Below, piece by piece: positions 33,119 to 47,500 of a stretch of 64,000 bases of DNA; the stretch's first letter is position 1; each line of letters opens with the position of its first letter. A program made the position numbers and the translations under genes. The notes beneath the pieces were generated by a model that saw only the letters and a program-made list of their open reading frames with translations, was not told where the DNA came from and made no database searches. This DNA comes from Paracyclopina nana (lineage: Eukaryota > Arthropoda > Copepoda > Cyclopoida > Cyclopettidae): positions 11,966,001 through 12,030,000 of the forward strand of contig JAGUCH010000001.1 of NCBI GenBank assembly GCA_019096065.1, in the 5' to 3' direction.

Positions 33119-34480
33119 TGCGTGAAGTTGAGCGTATGCTAGAGAATGATGCGAGTGGCGTATTAGTTTGAGCTACCAGATTTGGCTTTTTTCCCAACAA
33201 ATTTGCCCTCATTTGAATCTTTCTATAAGTGACAGATTTTTTTCTAATCAAAAAGAGTAGCTCTGCCCGGTTATTACCACAGAATTATATTTATTATGTC
33301 AGAAGCCCTTCCATAGCATAGTTAGACTCCGTATTTAGAGAATTTCAGCTGGTATTTCACCTTACATTCTAGATCATCTTGGGCTTTCTATCTTTTTCAG
33401 CAAGAGATATTGGCTGAGGTTGATGAATTCATTGATGAAGATGACAAATGAACACCATTGACAATTATGACAACACAAGAGCAGTAGATTTTCATGAGGG
33501 GAAAACGTTCTTTATCCTCAGTGCTAAAAAACAGACTAAAATTTTCACTGCCCTAAAGAAGTAGAACATCTTTTCATTTTTATTGGGTGTACTGGTAAAA
33601 GGCACTTTTTGGGAAAGGCACCTACATAAATTGGCACTAATATAAAAGGCACCATACAATATAAGCACTTAAATAAAAGGCGCTATGTAATATTATTGGC
33701 ACCCCTTGAATAAGGCACCCATCTGAAAATTATTTGATCGCTTTGGATAAAAAAAATCAGTGTTCGCAACTTTGGACAACTTTTGAAAGTGCAAGTATGA
33801 AACCTCATTTTTGCACATTCATTGCAGCTAAAAATAGCTTGCCATATACTTTTTTGCATCCGTTTTCATTTTGACATTTTGCCAAAATGAAACGATTAAA
33901 GCAAACTGATGCTCAAGAAACAGAAAATGCCCCTTTTTCGGGCTAAAAATCATGTGATATTGGTCACTTACCTTGACACAGAGCGAACACCTCAGCAAGC
34001 TATTTGCCCTCCTCCTAAAATACCATGTCACCACCTTGCGGAAATTTGAGTCTCTAATAAAGCTCATTTGTCTTGCTTGCTATTAGTTGTTGCAGTGCCT
34101 TTTATGAATGGTGCCTTTTATTGCAGTGCCAATTTATATAGGTGCCTTTCCCAAAAAGTGCCTTTTACCAGCAGAGCCTTTTTATTCCAACAATAGTTAG
34201 GTTATTTAATACATTATTTAATTTGATTTTGGAAATTTTTACTATCTGATAATTAACTCCACAAAATTTAATTCCAGTTGAAGCAATAATCCCCTTACTA
34301 ACACAAAATTTTCCAAAAAAGTTTAGCTGTTATTGAGAGCAAGATACTCTTATCAAAATCTACTGCTCTCAACACAACAATTAGCATTTAATAAATATGA
34401 GAATATGAAAGAATTACAGTGAGAATAAAGGAACATAACAATAAATATACAGTCTGGGCAGTGGGCAGATATCCAGTGCA
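33119..34480. other. Core of the giant foldback element
   Basis: Unique-looking sequence between the two arms. It begins with a coding-like stretch (LREVERMLENDASGVL, then a stop) and has a second at 33401-33451. The latter is a polypyrimidine-AG acceptor followed by QEILAEVDEFIDEDDK and a stop. Between them, 33298-33390 is a copy of the dispersed repeat also found at 240-345. A separate foldback insert occupies 33591-34172. No frame long enough for a transposase exists. The scraps resemble captured exon ends, but I cannot name the source gene. Confidence 0.6.
33591..34172. mobile_element. Foldback MITE inside the core
   Basis: Inverted ends of about 62 bp: CTGGTAAAAGGCACTTTTTG at 33591 and its complement ending at 34172. 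Both continue through GGGAAAGGCACCTA-AATTGGCAC with few differences. The ends are made of repeated AAAAGGCAC motifs. Interior about 450 bp, with no credible ORF. No clear target duplication. It was inserted into, or carried with, the core of the larger element. Confidence 0.82.
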
Positions 34481-35530
34481 CAGTACTTACGACCAAGTTT
34501 GGCTCAAAAATCTGCTGAGAGTCAGCTGATTTTGAAAAATGATGTTCAGCCGAACTGAGTTTTCATTCAGGTAGCTGTGATATTATTTTGGCTGAAAATG
34601 GCTGAAAACTGAGCAAATGCCAGAGGTTTGTGCTGGACATTTTTATTGTTACAGTAGTAGCAGTACATACGACCAAGTATAACTCATAAATCAGCTGAAA
34701 GTCAGCTGATTTTGGAAATTGATGCTTAGTCAAACTGAGTAGTCATTCGGGTAGCTTTGATATCATTTTGGCTGAAATTGGCTGAAAACTGAGCAAATGC
34801 CAGAGGTTTGTGCTGAACTGTTTTATTGCTACAGTAGCAGTACATACGACCAAGTTTGGCTCAAAAATCACCTGAGAGTCAGCTGATTTTGAAAAATGAT
34901 GCTTAGCCAAACTGAGTTTTCATTTGGGTAGCTGTGATATCATTTTGGCTGAAATTGGCTGAAAACTGAGCAAATGCCAGAGGTTTGTGCTGGACATTTT
35001 TATTGTTACAGTAGTAGCAGTACATACGATCAAGTTTGGCTCAAAAATCTGCTGAGAGTCAGCTGATTTTGGAAAATGATGTTTAGCCGAACTGGGTTTT
35101 CATTTGGGTAGCTGTGATATCATTTTGGCTGAAATTGGCTGAAAACTGAGCAAATGCCAGAGGTTTGTGCTGAACTGTTTTATTGTTATAGTAGTAGCAG
35201 TACATACGACCTAGTTTGGCTCAAAAATATGCTGAGAGTCAGCTGATTTTGGAAAATGATATTTAGCCGAACTGGGTTTTCATTCGGGTAGCTGTGATAT
35301 CATTTTGGCTGAAATTGGCTGAAAACTGAGCAAATGCCAGAGGTTTGTGCTGGACATTTATATTACTGCAGTGCTAATACATACGACCAATTATAACTCA
35401 TAAATCATCTGAAAGTCAGCTGATTTTGGAAAATGATGTTCAGCCGAACTGGGTTTTCATTCAGGTAGCTGTGATATTATTTTGGCTGAAAATGGCTGAA
35501 AACTGAGCAAATGCCAGAGGTTTGTGGTTA
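34481..35530 (-). repeat. Right 177-180-bp satellite block, inverted
   Basis: The inverse of the left 177-180-bp family. CAGAGGTTTGTGCTG recurs at about 34621, 34801, 34978, 35158 and 35338, and ends at about 35515 with a switch into the 170-bp family. About six units, some diverged (near 34680 and 35390). Confidence 0.88.
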
Positions 35531-38500
35531 GTGCTATACTGCTTTACTAACGTCAAAAATGCCAAGTTAACAGCTGAAGGTCAGCTGATGAAAAAACTGA
35601 GCTGGCTATCCATTCAGTTTGGCCCCAGGTGCTTCCAAATCAAGTTTGGCTGATTTTGGCTGAAAACTGAGAAAAATGCGGCAGGTTTGTGGTTAGTGCT
35701 ATACTGCTTTACTATAAAAACGTGAAAAAAGCCAAGTTGTCAGCTGAAAGTCAGCTGATCAAAAAACTGAACTGGCTATCCATTCAGTTTGGCCCCAGGT
35801 GCTTCCAATTCAAATTTGGCTGATTTTGGCTGAAAACTGAGAAAAATGCGGCAGGTTTGTGGTTAGTGCAATACTAAATTACTATAAAAACGTGAAAAAA
35901 GCCAAGTTGTCAGCTGAAAGTCAGCTGATGAAAAAACTGAGCTGGCTATCCATTCAGTTTGGCCCAAGGTGCTTCCAATTCAACTTTGGCTGATTTTGGC
36001 TGAAAACTGAGAAAAATGCGGCAGGTTTGTGGTTAGTGCAATACTGCTTTACTATAAAAACGTAAAAAAAGCCAAGTTGTCAGCTGAAAGTCAGCTGATG
36101 AAAAAACTGAGCTGGCTATCCATTCAGTTTGGCCCCAGGTGCTTCCAATTCAACTTTGGCTGATTTTGGCTGAAAACTGAGAAAAATGCGGCAGGTTTGT
36201 GGTTAGTGCAATACTGCTTTACTATAAAAACGTGAAAAAAGCCAAGTTGTCAGCTGAAAGTCAGCTGATGAAAAAACTGAGCTGGCTATCCATTCAGTTT
36301 GGCCCCAGGTGCTTCCAATTCAACTTTGGCTGATTTTGGCTGAAAACTGAGAAAAATGCGGCAGGTTTGTGGTTAGTGCTATACTGCTTTACTATAAAAA
36401 CGTAAAAAAAGCCAAGTTGTCAGCTGAAAGTCAGCTGATCAAAAAACTGAGCTGGCTATCCATTCAGTTTGGCCCCAGGTGCTTCCAATTCAAATTTGGC
36501 TGATTTTGGCTGAAAACTGAGAAAAATGCGGCAGGTTTGTGGTTAGTGCAATACTGCTTTACTATAAAAACGTGAAAAAAGCCAAGTTGTCAGCTGAAAG
36601 TCAGCTGATGAAAAAACTGAACTGGCTATCCATTCAGTTTGGCCCCAGGTGCTTCCAATTCAAATTTGGCTGATTTTGGCTGAAAACTGAGAAAAATGCG
36701 GCAGGTTTGTGGTTAGTGCAATACTGCTTTACTATAAAAACGTGAAAAAAGCCAAGTTGTCAGCTGAAAGTCAGCTGATGAAAAAACTGAACTGGCTATC
36801 CATTCAGTTTGGCCCCAGGTGCTTCCAATTCAAATTTGGCTGATTTTGGCTGAAAACTGAGAAAAATGCGGCAGGTTTGTGGTTAGTGCTATACTGCTTT
36901 ACTATAAAAACGTAAAAAAAGCCAAGTTGTCAGCTGAAAGTCAGCTGATCAAAAAACTGAGCTGGCTATCCATTCAGTTTGGCCCCAGGTGCTTCCAATT
37001 CAAATTTGGCTGATTTTGGCTGAAAACTGAGAAAAATGCGGCAGGTTTGTGGTTAGTGCAATACTGCTTTACTATAAAAACGTCAAAAAAGCCAAGTTGT
37101 CAGCTGAAAGTCAGCTGATGAAAAAACTGAGCTGGCTATCCATTCAGTTTGGCCCCAGGTGCTTCCAATTTAACTTTGGCTGATTTTGGCTGAAAACTGA
37201 GAAAAATGCGGCAGGTTTGTGGTTAGTGCTATACTGCTTTACTATAAAAACGTCAAAAGCTGTTGTCAGCTGAAAGTCAGCTGATGAAAAACTGAGCTGG
37301 CTGTCCATTCAGTTTGGCCTCAGGTGCTTCCAATTCAACTTTGGCTGATTTTGGCTGAAAACTGAGAAAAATGCGGCAGGTTTGTGGTTAGTGCTATACT
37401 GCTTTACTATAAAAACGTCAAAAAAGCCAAGTTGACAGCTGAAAGTCAGCTGATGAAAAAACTGAACTGGCTATCCATTCAGTTTGGCCTCAGGTGCTTC
37501 CAATTCAACTTTGGCTGATTTTGGCTGAAAACTGAGAAAAATGCGGCAGGTTTGTGGTTAGTGCTATACTGCTCTAATATATAAACATTGTAAAGCCAAG
37601 TTGACCGCTGAAAGTCAGCTGATCAAAAAACTGAGCTAGCTATCCATTCAGTTTGGCCTCAGGTGCTTTAAATTCAAATTTGGCTGATTTTGGCTGAAAA
37701 CTGAGAAAAATGCGAGAGGTTTGTGGTTTGTGTTATACTACATTAGTATAAAAACAATGAAAATGCCAAGTTGACAGCTGAAAGTCAGCTGATCAAAAAA
37801 CTGAGCTAGCTATCCATTCAGTTTGGCCCCAGGTGCTTCCAATTCAAATTTGGCTGATTTTGGCTGAAAACTGAGAAAAATGCGGCAGGTTTGTGGTTAG
37901 TGCTATACTGCTTTACTATAAAAACGTGAAAAAAGCCAAGTTGTCAGCTGAAAGTCAGCTGATGAAAAAACTGAGCTGGCTATCCATTCAGTTTGGTCCC
38001 AGGTGCTTCCAATTCAACTTTGGCTGATTTTGGCTGAAAACTGAGAAAAATGCGGCAGGTTTGTGGTTATTGCTATACTGCTCTAGTATAAAAACCTGGA
38101 AAATGCCAAGTTAACAGCTGAAGGTCAGCTGATGAAAAAACTGAGCTGGCTATCCATTCAGTTTGGCCCCAGGTGCTTCCAATTCAAGTTTGGCTGATTT
38201 TGGCTGAAAACTGAGAAAAATGCGGCAGGTTTGTGGTTAGTGCTATACTGCTTTACTATAAAAACGTCAAAAAAGCCAAGTTGACAGCTGAAAGTCAGCT
38301 GATGAAAAAACTGAACTGGCTATCCATTCAGTTTGGCCTCAGGTGCTTCCAATTCAAATTTGGCTGATTTTGGCTGAAAACTGAGAAAAATGCGGCAGGT
38401 TTGTGGTTAGTGCTATACTGCTTTACTATAAAAACGTCAAAAAAGCCAAGTTGACAGCTGAAAGTCAGCTGATGAAAAAACTGAACTGGCTATCCATTCA

Positions 38501-41500
38501 GTTTGGCCTCAGGTGCTTCCAATTCAAATTTGGCTGATTTTGGCTGAAAACTGAGAAAAATGTGGCAGGTTTGTGGTTAGTGCTATACTGCTTTACTATA
38601 AAAACGTCAAAAAAGCCAAGTTGTCAGCTGAAAGTCAGCTGATGAAAAAACTGAGCTGGCTATCCATTCAGTTTGGCCCCAGGTGCTTCCAATTCAACTT
38701 TGGCTGATTTTGGCTGAAAACTGAGAAAAATGCGGCAGGTTTGTGGTTAGTGCTATACTGCTTTACTATAAAAACGTCAAAAAAGCCAAGTTGACAGCTG
38801 AAAGTCAGCTGATGAAAAAACTGAACTGGCTATCCATTCAGTTTGGCCCCAGGTGCTTCCAATTCAACTTTGGCTGATTTTGGCTGAAAACTGAGAAAAA
38901 TGCGGCAGGTTTGTGGTTAGTGCTATACTGCTTTACTATAAAAACGTCAAAAAAGCCAAGTTGACAGCTGAAAGTCAGCTGATGAAAAAACTGAACTGGC
39001 TATCCATTCAGTTTGGCCTCAGGTGCTTCCAATTCAAATTTGGCTGATTTTGGCTGAAAACTGAGAAAAATGTGGCAGGTTTGTGGTTAGTGCTATACTG
39101 CTTTACTATAAAAACGTCAAAAAAGCCAAGTTGACAGCTGAAAGTCAGCTGATGAAAAAACTGAACTGGCTATCCATTCAGTTTGGCCCCAGGTGCTTCC
39201 AATTCAACTTTGGCTGATTTTGGCTGAAAACTGAGAAAAATGCGGCAGGTTTGTGGTTAGTGCTATACTGCTTTACTATAAAAACGTCAAAAAAGCCAAG
39301 TTGACAGCTGAAAGTCAGCTGATGAAAAAACTGAACTGGCTATCCATTCAGTTTGGCCTCAGGTGCTTCCAATTCAAATTTGGCTGATTTTGGCTGAAAA
39401 CTGAGAAAAATGCGGCAGGTTTGTGGTTAGTGCTATACTGCTTTACTATAAAAACGTCAAAAAAGCCAAGTTGTCAGCTGAAAGTCAGCTGATGAAAAAA
39501 CTGAGCTGGCTATCCATTCAGTTTGGCCCCAGGTGCTTCCAATTCAAATTTGGCTGATTTTGGCTGAAAACTGAGAAAAATGCGGCAGGTTTGTGGTTAG
39601 TGCTATACTGCTTTACTATAAAAACGTCAAAAAAGCCAAGTTGTCAGCTGAAAGTCAGCTGATGAAAAAACTGAGCTGGCTATCCATTCAGTTTGGCCCC
39701 AGGTGCTTCCAATTCAACTTTGGCTGATTTTGGCTGAAAACTGAGAAAAATGCGGCAGGTTTGTGGTTAGTGCTATACTGCTTTACTATAAAAACGTCAA
39801 AAAAGCCAAGTTGTCAGCTGAAAGTCAGCTGATGAAAAAACTGAACTGGCTATCCATTCAGTTTGGCCCCAGGTGCTTCCAATTCAACTTTGGCTGATTT
39901 TGGCTGAAAACTGAGAAAAATGCGGCAGGTTTGTGGTTATTGCTATACTGCTCTAGTATAAAAACCTGGAAAATGCCAAGTTAACAGCTGAAGGTCAGCT
40001 GATGAAAAAACTGAACTGGCTATCCATTCAGTTTGGCCTCAGGTGCTTCCAATTCAAATTTGGCTGATTTTGGCTGAAAACTGAGAAAAATGCGGCAGGT
40101 TTGTGGTTAGTGCTATACTGCTTTACTATAAAAACGTCAAAAAAGCCAAGTTGACAGCTGAAAGTCAGCTGATGAAATAACTGAGCTGGCTATCCATTCA
40201 GTTTGGCCCCAGGTGCTTCCAATTCAACTTTGGCTGATTTTGGCTGAAAACTGAGAAAAATGCGGCAGGTTTGTGGTTATTGCTATACTGCTCTAGTATA
40301 AAAACCTGGAAAATGCCAAGTTGTCAGCTGAAAGTCAGCTGATGAAAAAACTGAGCTGGCTATCCATTCAGTTTGGCCCCAGGTGCTTCCAATTCAACTT
40401 TGGCTGATTTTGGCTGAAAACTGAGAAAAATGCGGCAGGTTTGTGGTTAGTGCTATACTGCTTTACTATAAAAACGTCAAAAAAGCCAAGTTGTCAGCTG
40501 AAAGTCAGCTGATCAAAAAACTGAGCAGGCTATCCATTCAGTTTGGCCTCAGGAGCTTCAATACAACTTTGGCTGATTTTGGCTGAAAACTGAGAAAAAT
40601 GCGAGAGGTTTGTGGTTTGTGTTATACTACATTAGTATAAAAACAATGAAAATGCCAAGTTGACAGCTGAAAGTCAGCTGATCAAAAAACTGAGCTAGCT
40701 ATCCATTCAGTTTGGCCTCAGGTGCTTCCAATTCAACTTTGGCTGATTTTGGCTGAAAACTGAGAAAAATGCGGCAGGTTTGTGGTTTGTGTTATACTAC
40801 ATTAGTATAAAAACAATGAAAATGCCAAGTTGACAGCTGAAAGTCAGCTGATGAAAAAACTGAACTGGCTATCCATTCAGTTTGGCCCCAGGTGCTTCCA
40901 ATTCAACTTTGGCTGATTTTGGCTGAAAACTGAGAAAAATGCAGCAGGTTTGTGGTTAGTGCTATACTGCTTTACTATAAAAACGTAAAAAAAGCCAAGT
41001 TGACAGCTGAAAGTCAGCTGATCAAAAAACTGAGCTAGCTATCCATTCAGTTTGGCCTCAGGTGCTTCCAATTCAACTTTGGCTGATTTTGGCTGAAAAC
41101 TGAGAAAAATGCGGCAGGTTTGTGGTTAGTGCTATACTGCTTTACTATAAAAACGTAAAAAAAGCCAAGTTGTCAGCTGAAAGTCAGCTGATCAAAAAAC
41201 TGAACTGGCTATCCATTCAGTTTGGTCCCAGGTGCTTCCAATTCAAATTTGGCTGATTTTGGCTGAAAACTGAGAAAAATGTGGCAGGTTTGTGGTTAGT
41301 GCAATACTGCTTTACTATAAAAACGTAAAAAAGCCAAGTTGTCAGCTGAAAGTCAGCTGATCAAAAAACTGAACTGGCTATCCATTCAGTTTGGCCCCAG
41401 GTGCTTCCAATTCAAATTTGGCTGATTTTGGCTGAAAACTGAGAAAAATGCGGCAGGTTTGTGGTTAGTGCAATACTGCTTTACTATAAAAACGTGAAAA

Positions 41501-44500
41501 AAGCCAAGTTGTCAGCTGAAAGTCAGCTGATGAAAAAACTGAACTGGCTATCCATTCAGTTTGGCCCCGGGTGCTTCCAATTCAAATTTGGCTGATTTTG
41601 GCTGAAAACTGAGAAAAATGTGGCAGGTTTGTGGTTAGTGCTATACTGCTTTACTATAAAAACGTAAAAAAAGCCAAGTTGTCAGCTGAAAGTCAGCTGA
41701 TCAAAAAACTGAACTGGCTATCCATTCAGTTTGGCCCCAGGTGCTTCCAATTCAAATTTGGCTGATTTTGGCTGAAAACTGAGAAAAATGCGGCAGGTTT
41801 GTGGTTAGTGCTATACTGCTTTACTATAAAAACAATGAAAATGCCAAGTTGACAGCTGAAAGTCAGCTGATCAAAAAACTGAGCTAGCTATCCATTCAGT
41901 TTGGCCTCAGGTGCTTCCAATTCAACTTTGGCTGATTTTGGCTGAAAACTGAGAAAAATGCGAGAGGTTTGTGGTTTGTGTTATACTACATTAGTATAAA
42001 AACAATGAAAATGCCAAGTTGACAGCTGAAAGTCAGCTGATCAAAAAACTGAGCTAGCTATCCATTCAGTTTGGCCTCAGGTGCTTCCAATTCAACTTTG
42101 GCTGATTTTGGCTGAAAACTGAGAAAAATGCGAGAGGTTTGTGGTTTGTGTTATACTACATTAGTATAAAAACAATGAAAATGCCAAGTTGACAGCTGAA
42201 AGTCAGCTGATCAAAAAACTGAGCTAGCTATCCATTCAGTTTGGCCTCAGGTGCGTCAAATTCAAATTTGGCTGATTTTGGCTGAAAACTGAGAAAAATG
42301 CGAGAGGTTTGTGGTTTGTGTTATACTACATTAGTATAAAAACAATGAAAATGCCAAGTTGACAGCTGAAAGTCAGCTGATCAAAAAACTGAGCTAGCTA
42401 TCCATTCAGTTTGGCCTCAGGTGCTTCCAATTCAACTTTGGCTGATTTTGGCTGAAAACTGAGAAAAATGCGGCAGGTTTGTGGTTAGTGCTATACTGCT
42501 TTACTATAAAAACGTCAAAAAAGCCAAGTTGACCGCTGAAGGTCAGCTGATGAAAAAACTGAGCTGGCTATCCATTCAGTTTGGCCCCAGGTGCTTCCAA
42601 TTCAAATTTGGCTGATTTTGGCTGAAAACTGAGAAAAATGCGGCAGGTTTGTGGTTAGTGCTATACTGCTTTACTATAAAAACGTGAAAAAAGCCAAGTT
42701 GTCAGCTGAAAGTCAGCTGATGAAAAAACTGAGCTGGCTATCCATTCAGTTTGGCCCCAGGTGCTTCCAATTCAACTTTGGCTGATTTTGGCTGAAAACT
42801 GAGAAAAATGCGGCAGGTTTGTGGTTATTGCTATACTGCTCTAGTATAAAAACCTGGAAAATGCCAAGTTAACAGCTGAAGGTCAGCTGATGAAAAAACT
42901 GAGCTGGCTATCCATTCAGTTTGGCCCCAGGTGCTTCCAATTCAAATTTGGCTGATTTTGGCTGAAAACTGAGAAAAATGCGGCAGGTTTGTGGTTAGTG
43001 CTATACTGCTTTACTATAAAAACGTCAAAAAAGCCAAGTTGTCAGCTGAAAGTCAGCTGATGAAAAAACTGAACTGGCTATCCATTCAGTTTGGCCCCAG
43101 GTGCTTCCAATTCAAATTTGGCTGATTTTGGCTGAAAACTGAGAAAAATGCGGCAGGTTTGTGGTTAGTGCTATACTGCTTTACTATAAAAACGTCAAAA
43201 GCCAAGTTGACAGCTGAAAGTCAGCTGATGAAAAACTGAACTGGCTATCCATTCAGTTTGGCCTCAGGTGCTTCAATTCAAATTTGGCTGATTTTGGCTG
43301 AAAACTGAGAAAAATGTGGCAGGTTTGTGGTTAGTGCTATACTGCTTTACTATAAAAACGTCAAAGCCAAGTTGTCAGCTGAAAGTCAGCTGATGAAAAA
43401 ACTGAGCTGGCTATCCATTCAGTTTGGCCCCAGGTGCTTCCAATTCAACTTTGGCTGATTTTGGCTGAAAACTGAGAAAAATGCGGCAGGTTTGTGGTTA
43501 GTGCTATACTGCTTTACTATAAAAACGTCAAAAAAGCCAAGTTGTCAGCTGAAAGTCAGCTGATGAAAAAACTGAACTGGCTATCCATTCAGTTTGGCCC
43601 CAGGTGCTTCCAATTCAACTTTGGCTGATTTTGGCTGAAAACTGAGAAAAATGCGGCAGGTTTGTGGTTAGTGCAATACTACTTTACTATAAAAACAATG
43701 AAAATGCCAAGTTGACAGCTGAAAGTCAGCTGATCAAAAAACTGAGCTAGCTATCCATTCAGTTTGGCCTCAGGTGCGTCAAATTCAAATTTGGCTGATT
43801 TTGGCTGAAAACTGAGAAAAATGCGGCAGGTTTGTGGTTAGTGCAATACTGCTTTACTATAAAAACGTGAAAAAAGCCAAGTTGTCAGCTGAAAGTCAGC
43901 TGATGAAAAAACTGAACTGGCTATCCATTCAGTTTGGCCCCAGGTGCTTCCAATTCAACTTTGGCTGATTTTGGCTGAAAACTGAGAAAAATGCGGCAGG
44001 TTTGTGGTTTGTGCTATACTGCTTTACTATAAAAACGTCAAAAAAGCCAAGTTGTCAGCTGAAAGTCAGCTGATGAAAAAACTGAACTGGCTATCCATTC
44101 AGTTTGGCCCCAGGTGCTTCCAATTCAAATTTGGCTGATTTTGGCTGAAAAACTAGAAAAATGCGGCAGGTTTGTGGTTAGTGCTATACTGCTTTACTAT
44201 AAAAACGTCAAAAAAAGTTGACAGCTGAAAGTCAGCTGATGAAAAAACTGAGCTGGCTATCCATTCAGTTTGGCCCCAGGTGCTTCCAATTCAAATTTGG
44301 CTGATTTTGGCTGAAAACTGAGAAAAATGCGGCAGGTTTGTGGTTAGTGCTATACTGCTTTACTATAAAAACGTCAAAAAAGCCAAGTTGTCAGCTGAAA
44401 GTCAGCTGATGAAAAAACTGAGCTGGCTATCCATTCAGTTTGGCCCCAGGTGCTTCCAATTCAACTTTGGCTGATTTTGGCTGAAAACTGAGAAAAATGC

Positions 44501-47500
44501 GACAGGTTTGTGGTTAGTGCAATACTGCTTTACTATAAAAACGTCAAAAAAGCCAAGTTGTCAGCTGAAAGTCAGCTGATGAAAAAACTGAACTGGCTAT
44601 CCATTCAGTTTGGCCCCAGGTGCTTCCAATTCAACTTTGGCTGATTTTGGCTGAAAACTGAGAAAAATGCGGCAGGTTTGTGGTTATTGCTATACTGCTC
44701 TAGTATAAAAACCTGGAAAATGCCAAGTTAACAGCTGAAGGTCAGCTGATGAAAAAACTGAACTGGCTATCCATTCAGTTTGGCCTCAGGTGCTTCCAAT
44801 TCAAATTTGGCTGATTTTGGCTGAAAACTGAGAAAAATGCGGCAGGTTTGTGGTTAGTGCTATACTGCTTTACTATAAAAACGTCAAAAAAGCCAAGTTG
44901 ACAGCTGAAAGTCAGCTGATGAAAAAACTGAGCTGGCTATCCATTCAGTTTGGCCCCAGGTGCTTCCAATTCAACTTTGGCTGATTTTGGCTGAAAACTG
45001 AGAAAAATGCGACAGGTTTGTGGTTATTGTTATACTACATTAGTATAAAAACAATGAAAATGCCAAGTTGTCAGCTGAAAGTCAGCTGATGAAAAAACTG
45101 AGCTGGCTGTCCATTCAGTTTGGCCCCAGGTGCTTCCAATTTAACTTTGGCTGATTTTGGCTGAAAACTGAGAAAAATGCGGCAGGTTTGTGGTTAGTGC
45201 AATACTGCTTAACTATAAAAACGTGAAAAAAGCCAAGTTGACAGCTGAAAGTCAGCTGATCAAAAAACTGAGCTAGCTATCCATTCAGTTTGGCCTCAGG
45301 TGCTTCCAATTCAACTTTGGCTGATTTTGGCTGAAAACTGAGAAAAATGCGAGAGGTTTGTGGTTAGTGCTATACTGCTCTAATATATAAACATTGTAAA
45401 GCCAAGTTGACCGCTGAAAGTCAGCTGATCAAAAAACTGAGCTAGCTATCCATTCAGTTTGGCCTCAGGTGCTTTAAATTCAAATTTGGCTGATTTTGGC
45501 TGAAAACTGAGAAAAATGCGAGAGGTTTGTGGTTTGTGTTATACTACATTAGTATAAAAACGTCAAAAGCTAAGTTGACAGCTGAAAGTCAGCTGATGAA
45601 AAAACTGAACTGGCTATCCATTCAGTTTGGCCCCAGGTGCTTCAATTCAACTTTGGCTGATTTTGGCTGAAAACTGAGAAAATGCAGCAGGTTTGTGGTT
45701 AGTGCTATACTGCTATAATATATAAACATGGTAAAGCCAAGTTGACCGCTGAAAGTCAGCTGATCAAAAAACTGAGCTAGCTATCCATTCAGTTTGGCCT
45801 CAGGTGCTTTAAATTCAAATTTGGCTGATTTTGGCTGAAAACTGAGAAAAATGCGGCAGGTTTGTGGTTAGTGCTATACTGCTTTACTATAAAAACGTCA
45901 AAAAAGCCAAGTTGACAGCTGAAAGTCAGCTGATGAAATAACTGAGCTGGCTATCCATTCAGTTTGGCCCCAGGTGCTTCCAATTCAAATTTGGCTGATT
46001 TTGGCTGAAAACTGAGAAAAATGCGGCAGGTTTGTGGTTAGTGCTATACTGCTTTACTATAAAAACGTGAAAAAAGCCAAGTTGTCAGCTGAAAGTCAGC
46101 TGATGAAAAAACTGAGCTGGCTATCCATTCAGTTTGGCCCCAGGTGCTTCCAATTCAACTTTGGCTGATTTTGGCTGAAAACTGAGAAAAATGCGGCAGG
46201 TTTGTGGTTAGTGCTATACTGCTTTACTATAAAAACGTCAAAAGCCAAAGTTGACAGCTGAAAGTCAGCTGATGAAAAACTGAACTGGCTATCCATTCAG
46301 TTTGGCCCCAGGTGCTTCCAATTCAACTTTGGCTGATTTTGGCTGGAAAACTGAGAAAATGCGGCAGGTTTGTGGTTATTGCTATACTGCTCTAGTATAA
46401 AAACCTGGAAAATGCCAAGTTAACAGCTGAAGGTCAGCTGATGAAAAAACTGAGCTGGCTATCCATTCAGTTTGGCCCCAGGTGCTTCCAATTCAAATTT
46501 GGCTGATTTTGGCTGAAAACTGAGAAAAATGCGGCAGGTTTGTGGTTTGTGTTATACTACATTAGTATAAAAACGTCAAAAAAGTTGCTGACAGCTGAAA
46601 GTCAGCTGATGAAATAACTGAGCTGGCTATCCATTCAGTTTGGCCCCAGGTGCTTCAATTCAACTTTGGCTGATTTTGGCTGAAAACTGAGAAAAATGCG
46701 GCAGGTTTGTGGTTATTGCTATACTGCTCTAGTATAAAAACCTGGAAAATGCCAAGTTGTCAGCTGAAAGTCAGCTGATGAAAAAACTGAAGCTGGCTAT
46801 CCATTCAGTTTTGGCCCCAGGTGCTTCCAATTTAACTTTGGCTGATTTTGGCTGAAAACTGAGAAAAATGCGGCAGGTTTGTGGTTTGTGTTATACTACA
46901 TTAGTATAAAAACAATGAAAATGCCAAGTTGACAGCTGAAAGTCAGCTGATCAAAAAACTGAGCTAGCTATCCATTCAGTTTGGCCTCAGGTGCTTCCAA
47001 TTCAACTTTGGCTGATTTTGGCTGAAAACTGAGAAAAATGCGGAAGGTTTGTGGTTAGTGCTATACTGCTTTACTATAAAAACGTCAAAAAAGCCAAGTG
47101 GTCAGCTGAAAGTCAGCTGGATGAAAAACTGAGCTGGCTATCCATTCAGTTTGGCCCCAGGTGCTTCCAATTCAACTTTGGCTGATTTTGGCTGAAAACT
47201 GAGAAAAATGCGGCAGGTTTGTGGTTATTGCTATACTGCTCTAGTATAAAAACGTGGAAAATGCCAAGTTAACAGCTGAAGGTCAGCTGATCAAAAAACT
47301 GAGCTGGCTGTCCATTCAGTTTGGCCTCAGGTGCTTCCAATTCAAATTTGGCTGATTTTGGCTGAAAACTGAGAAAAATGCGGCAGGTTTGTGGTTAGTG
47401 CTATACTGCTTTACTATAAAAACGTCAAAAAAGCCAAGTTGACAGCTGAAAGTCAGCTGATCAAAAAACTGAGCTGGCTATCCATTCAGTTTGGCCCCAG

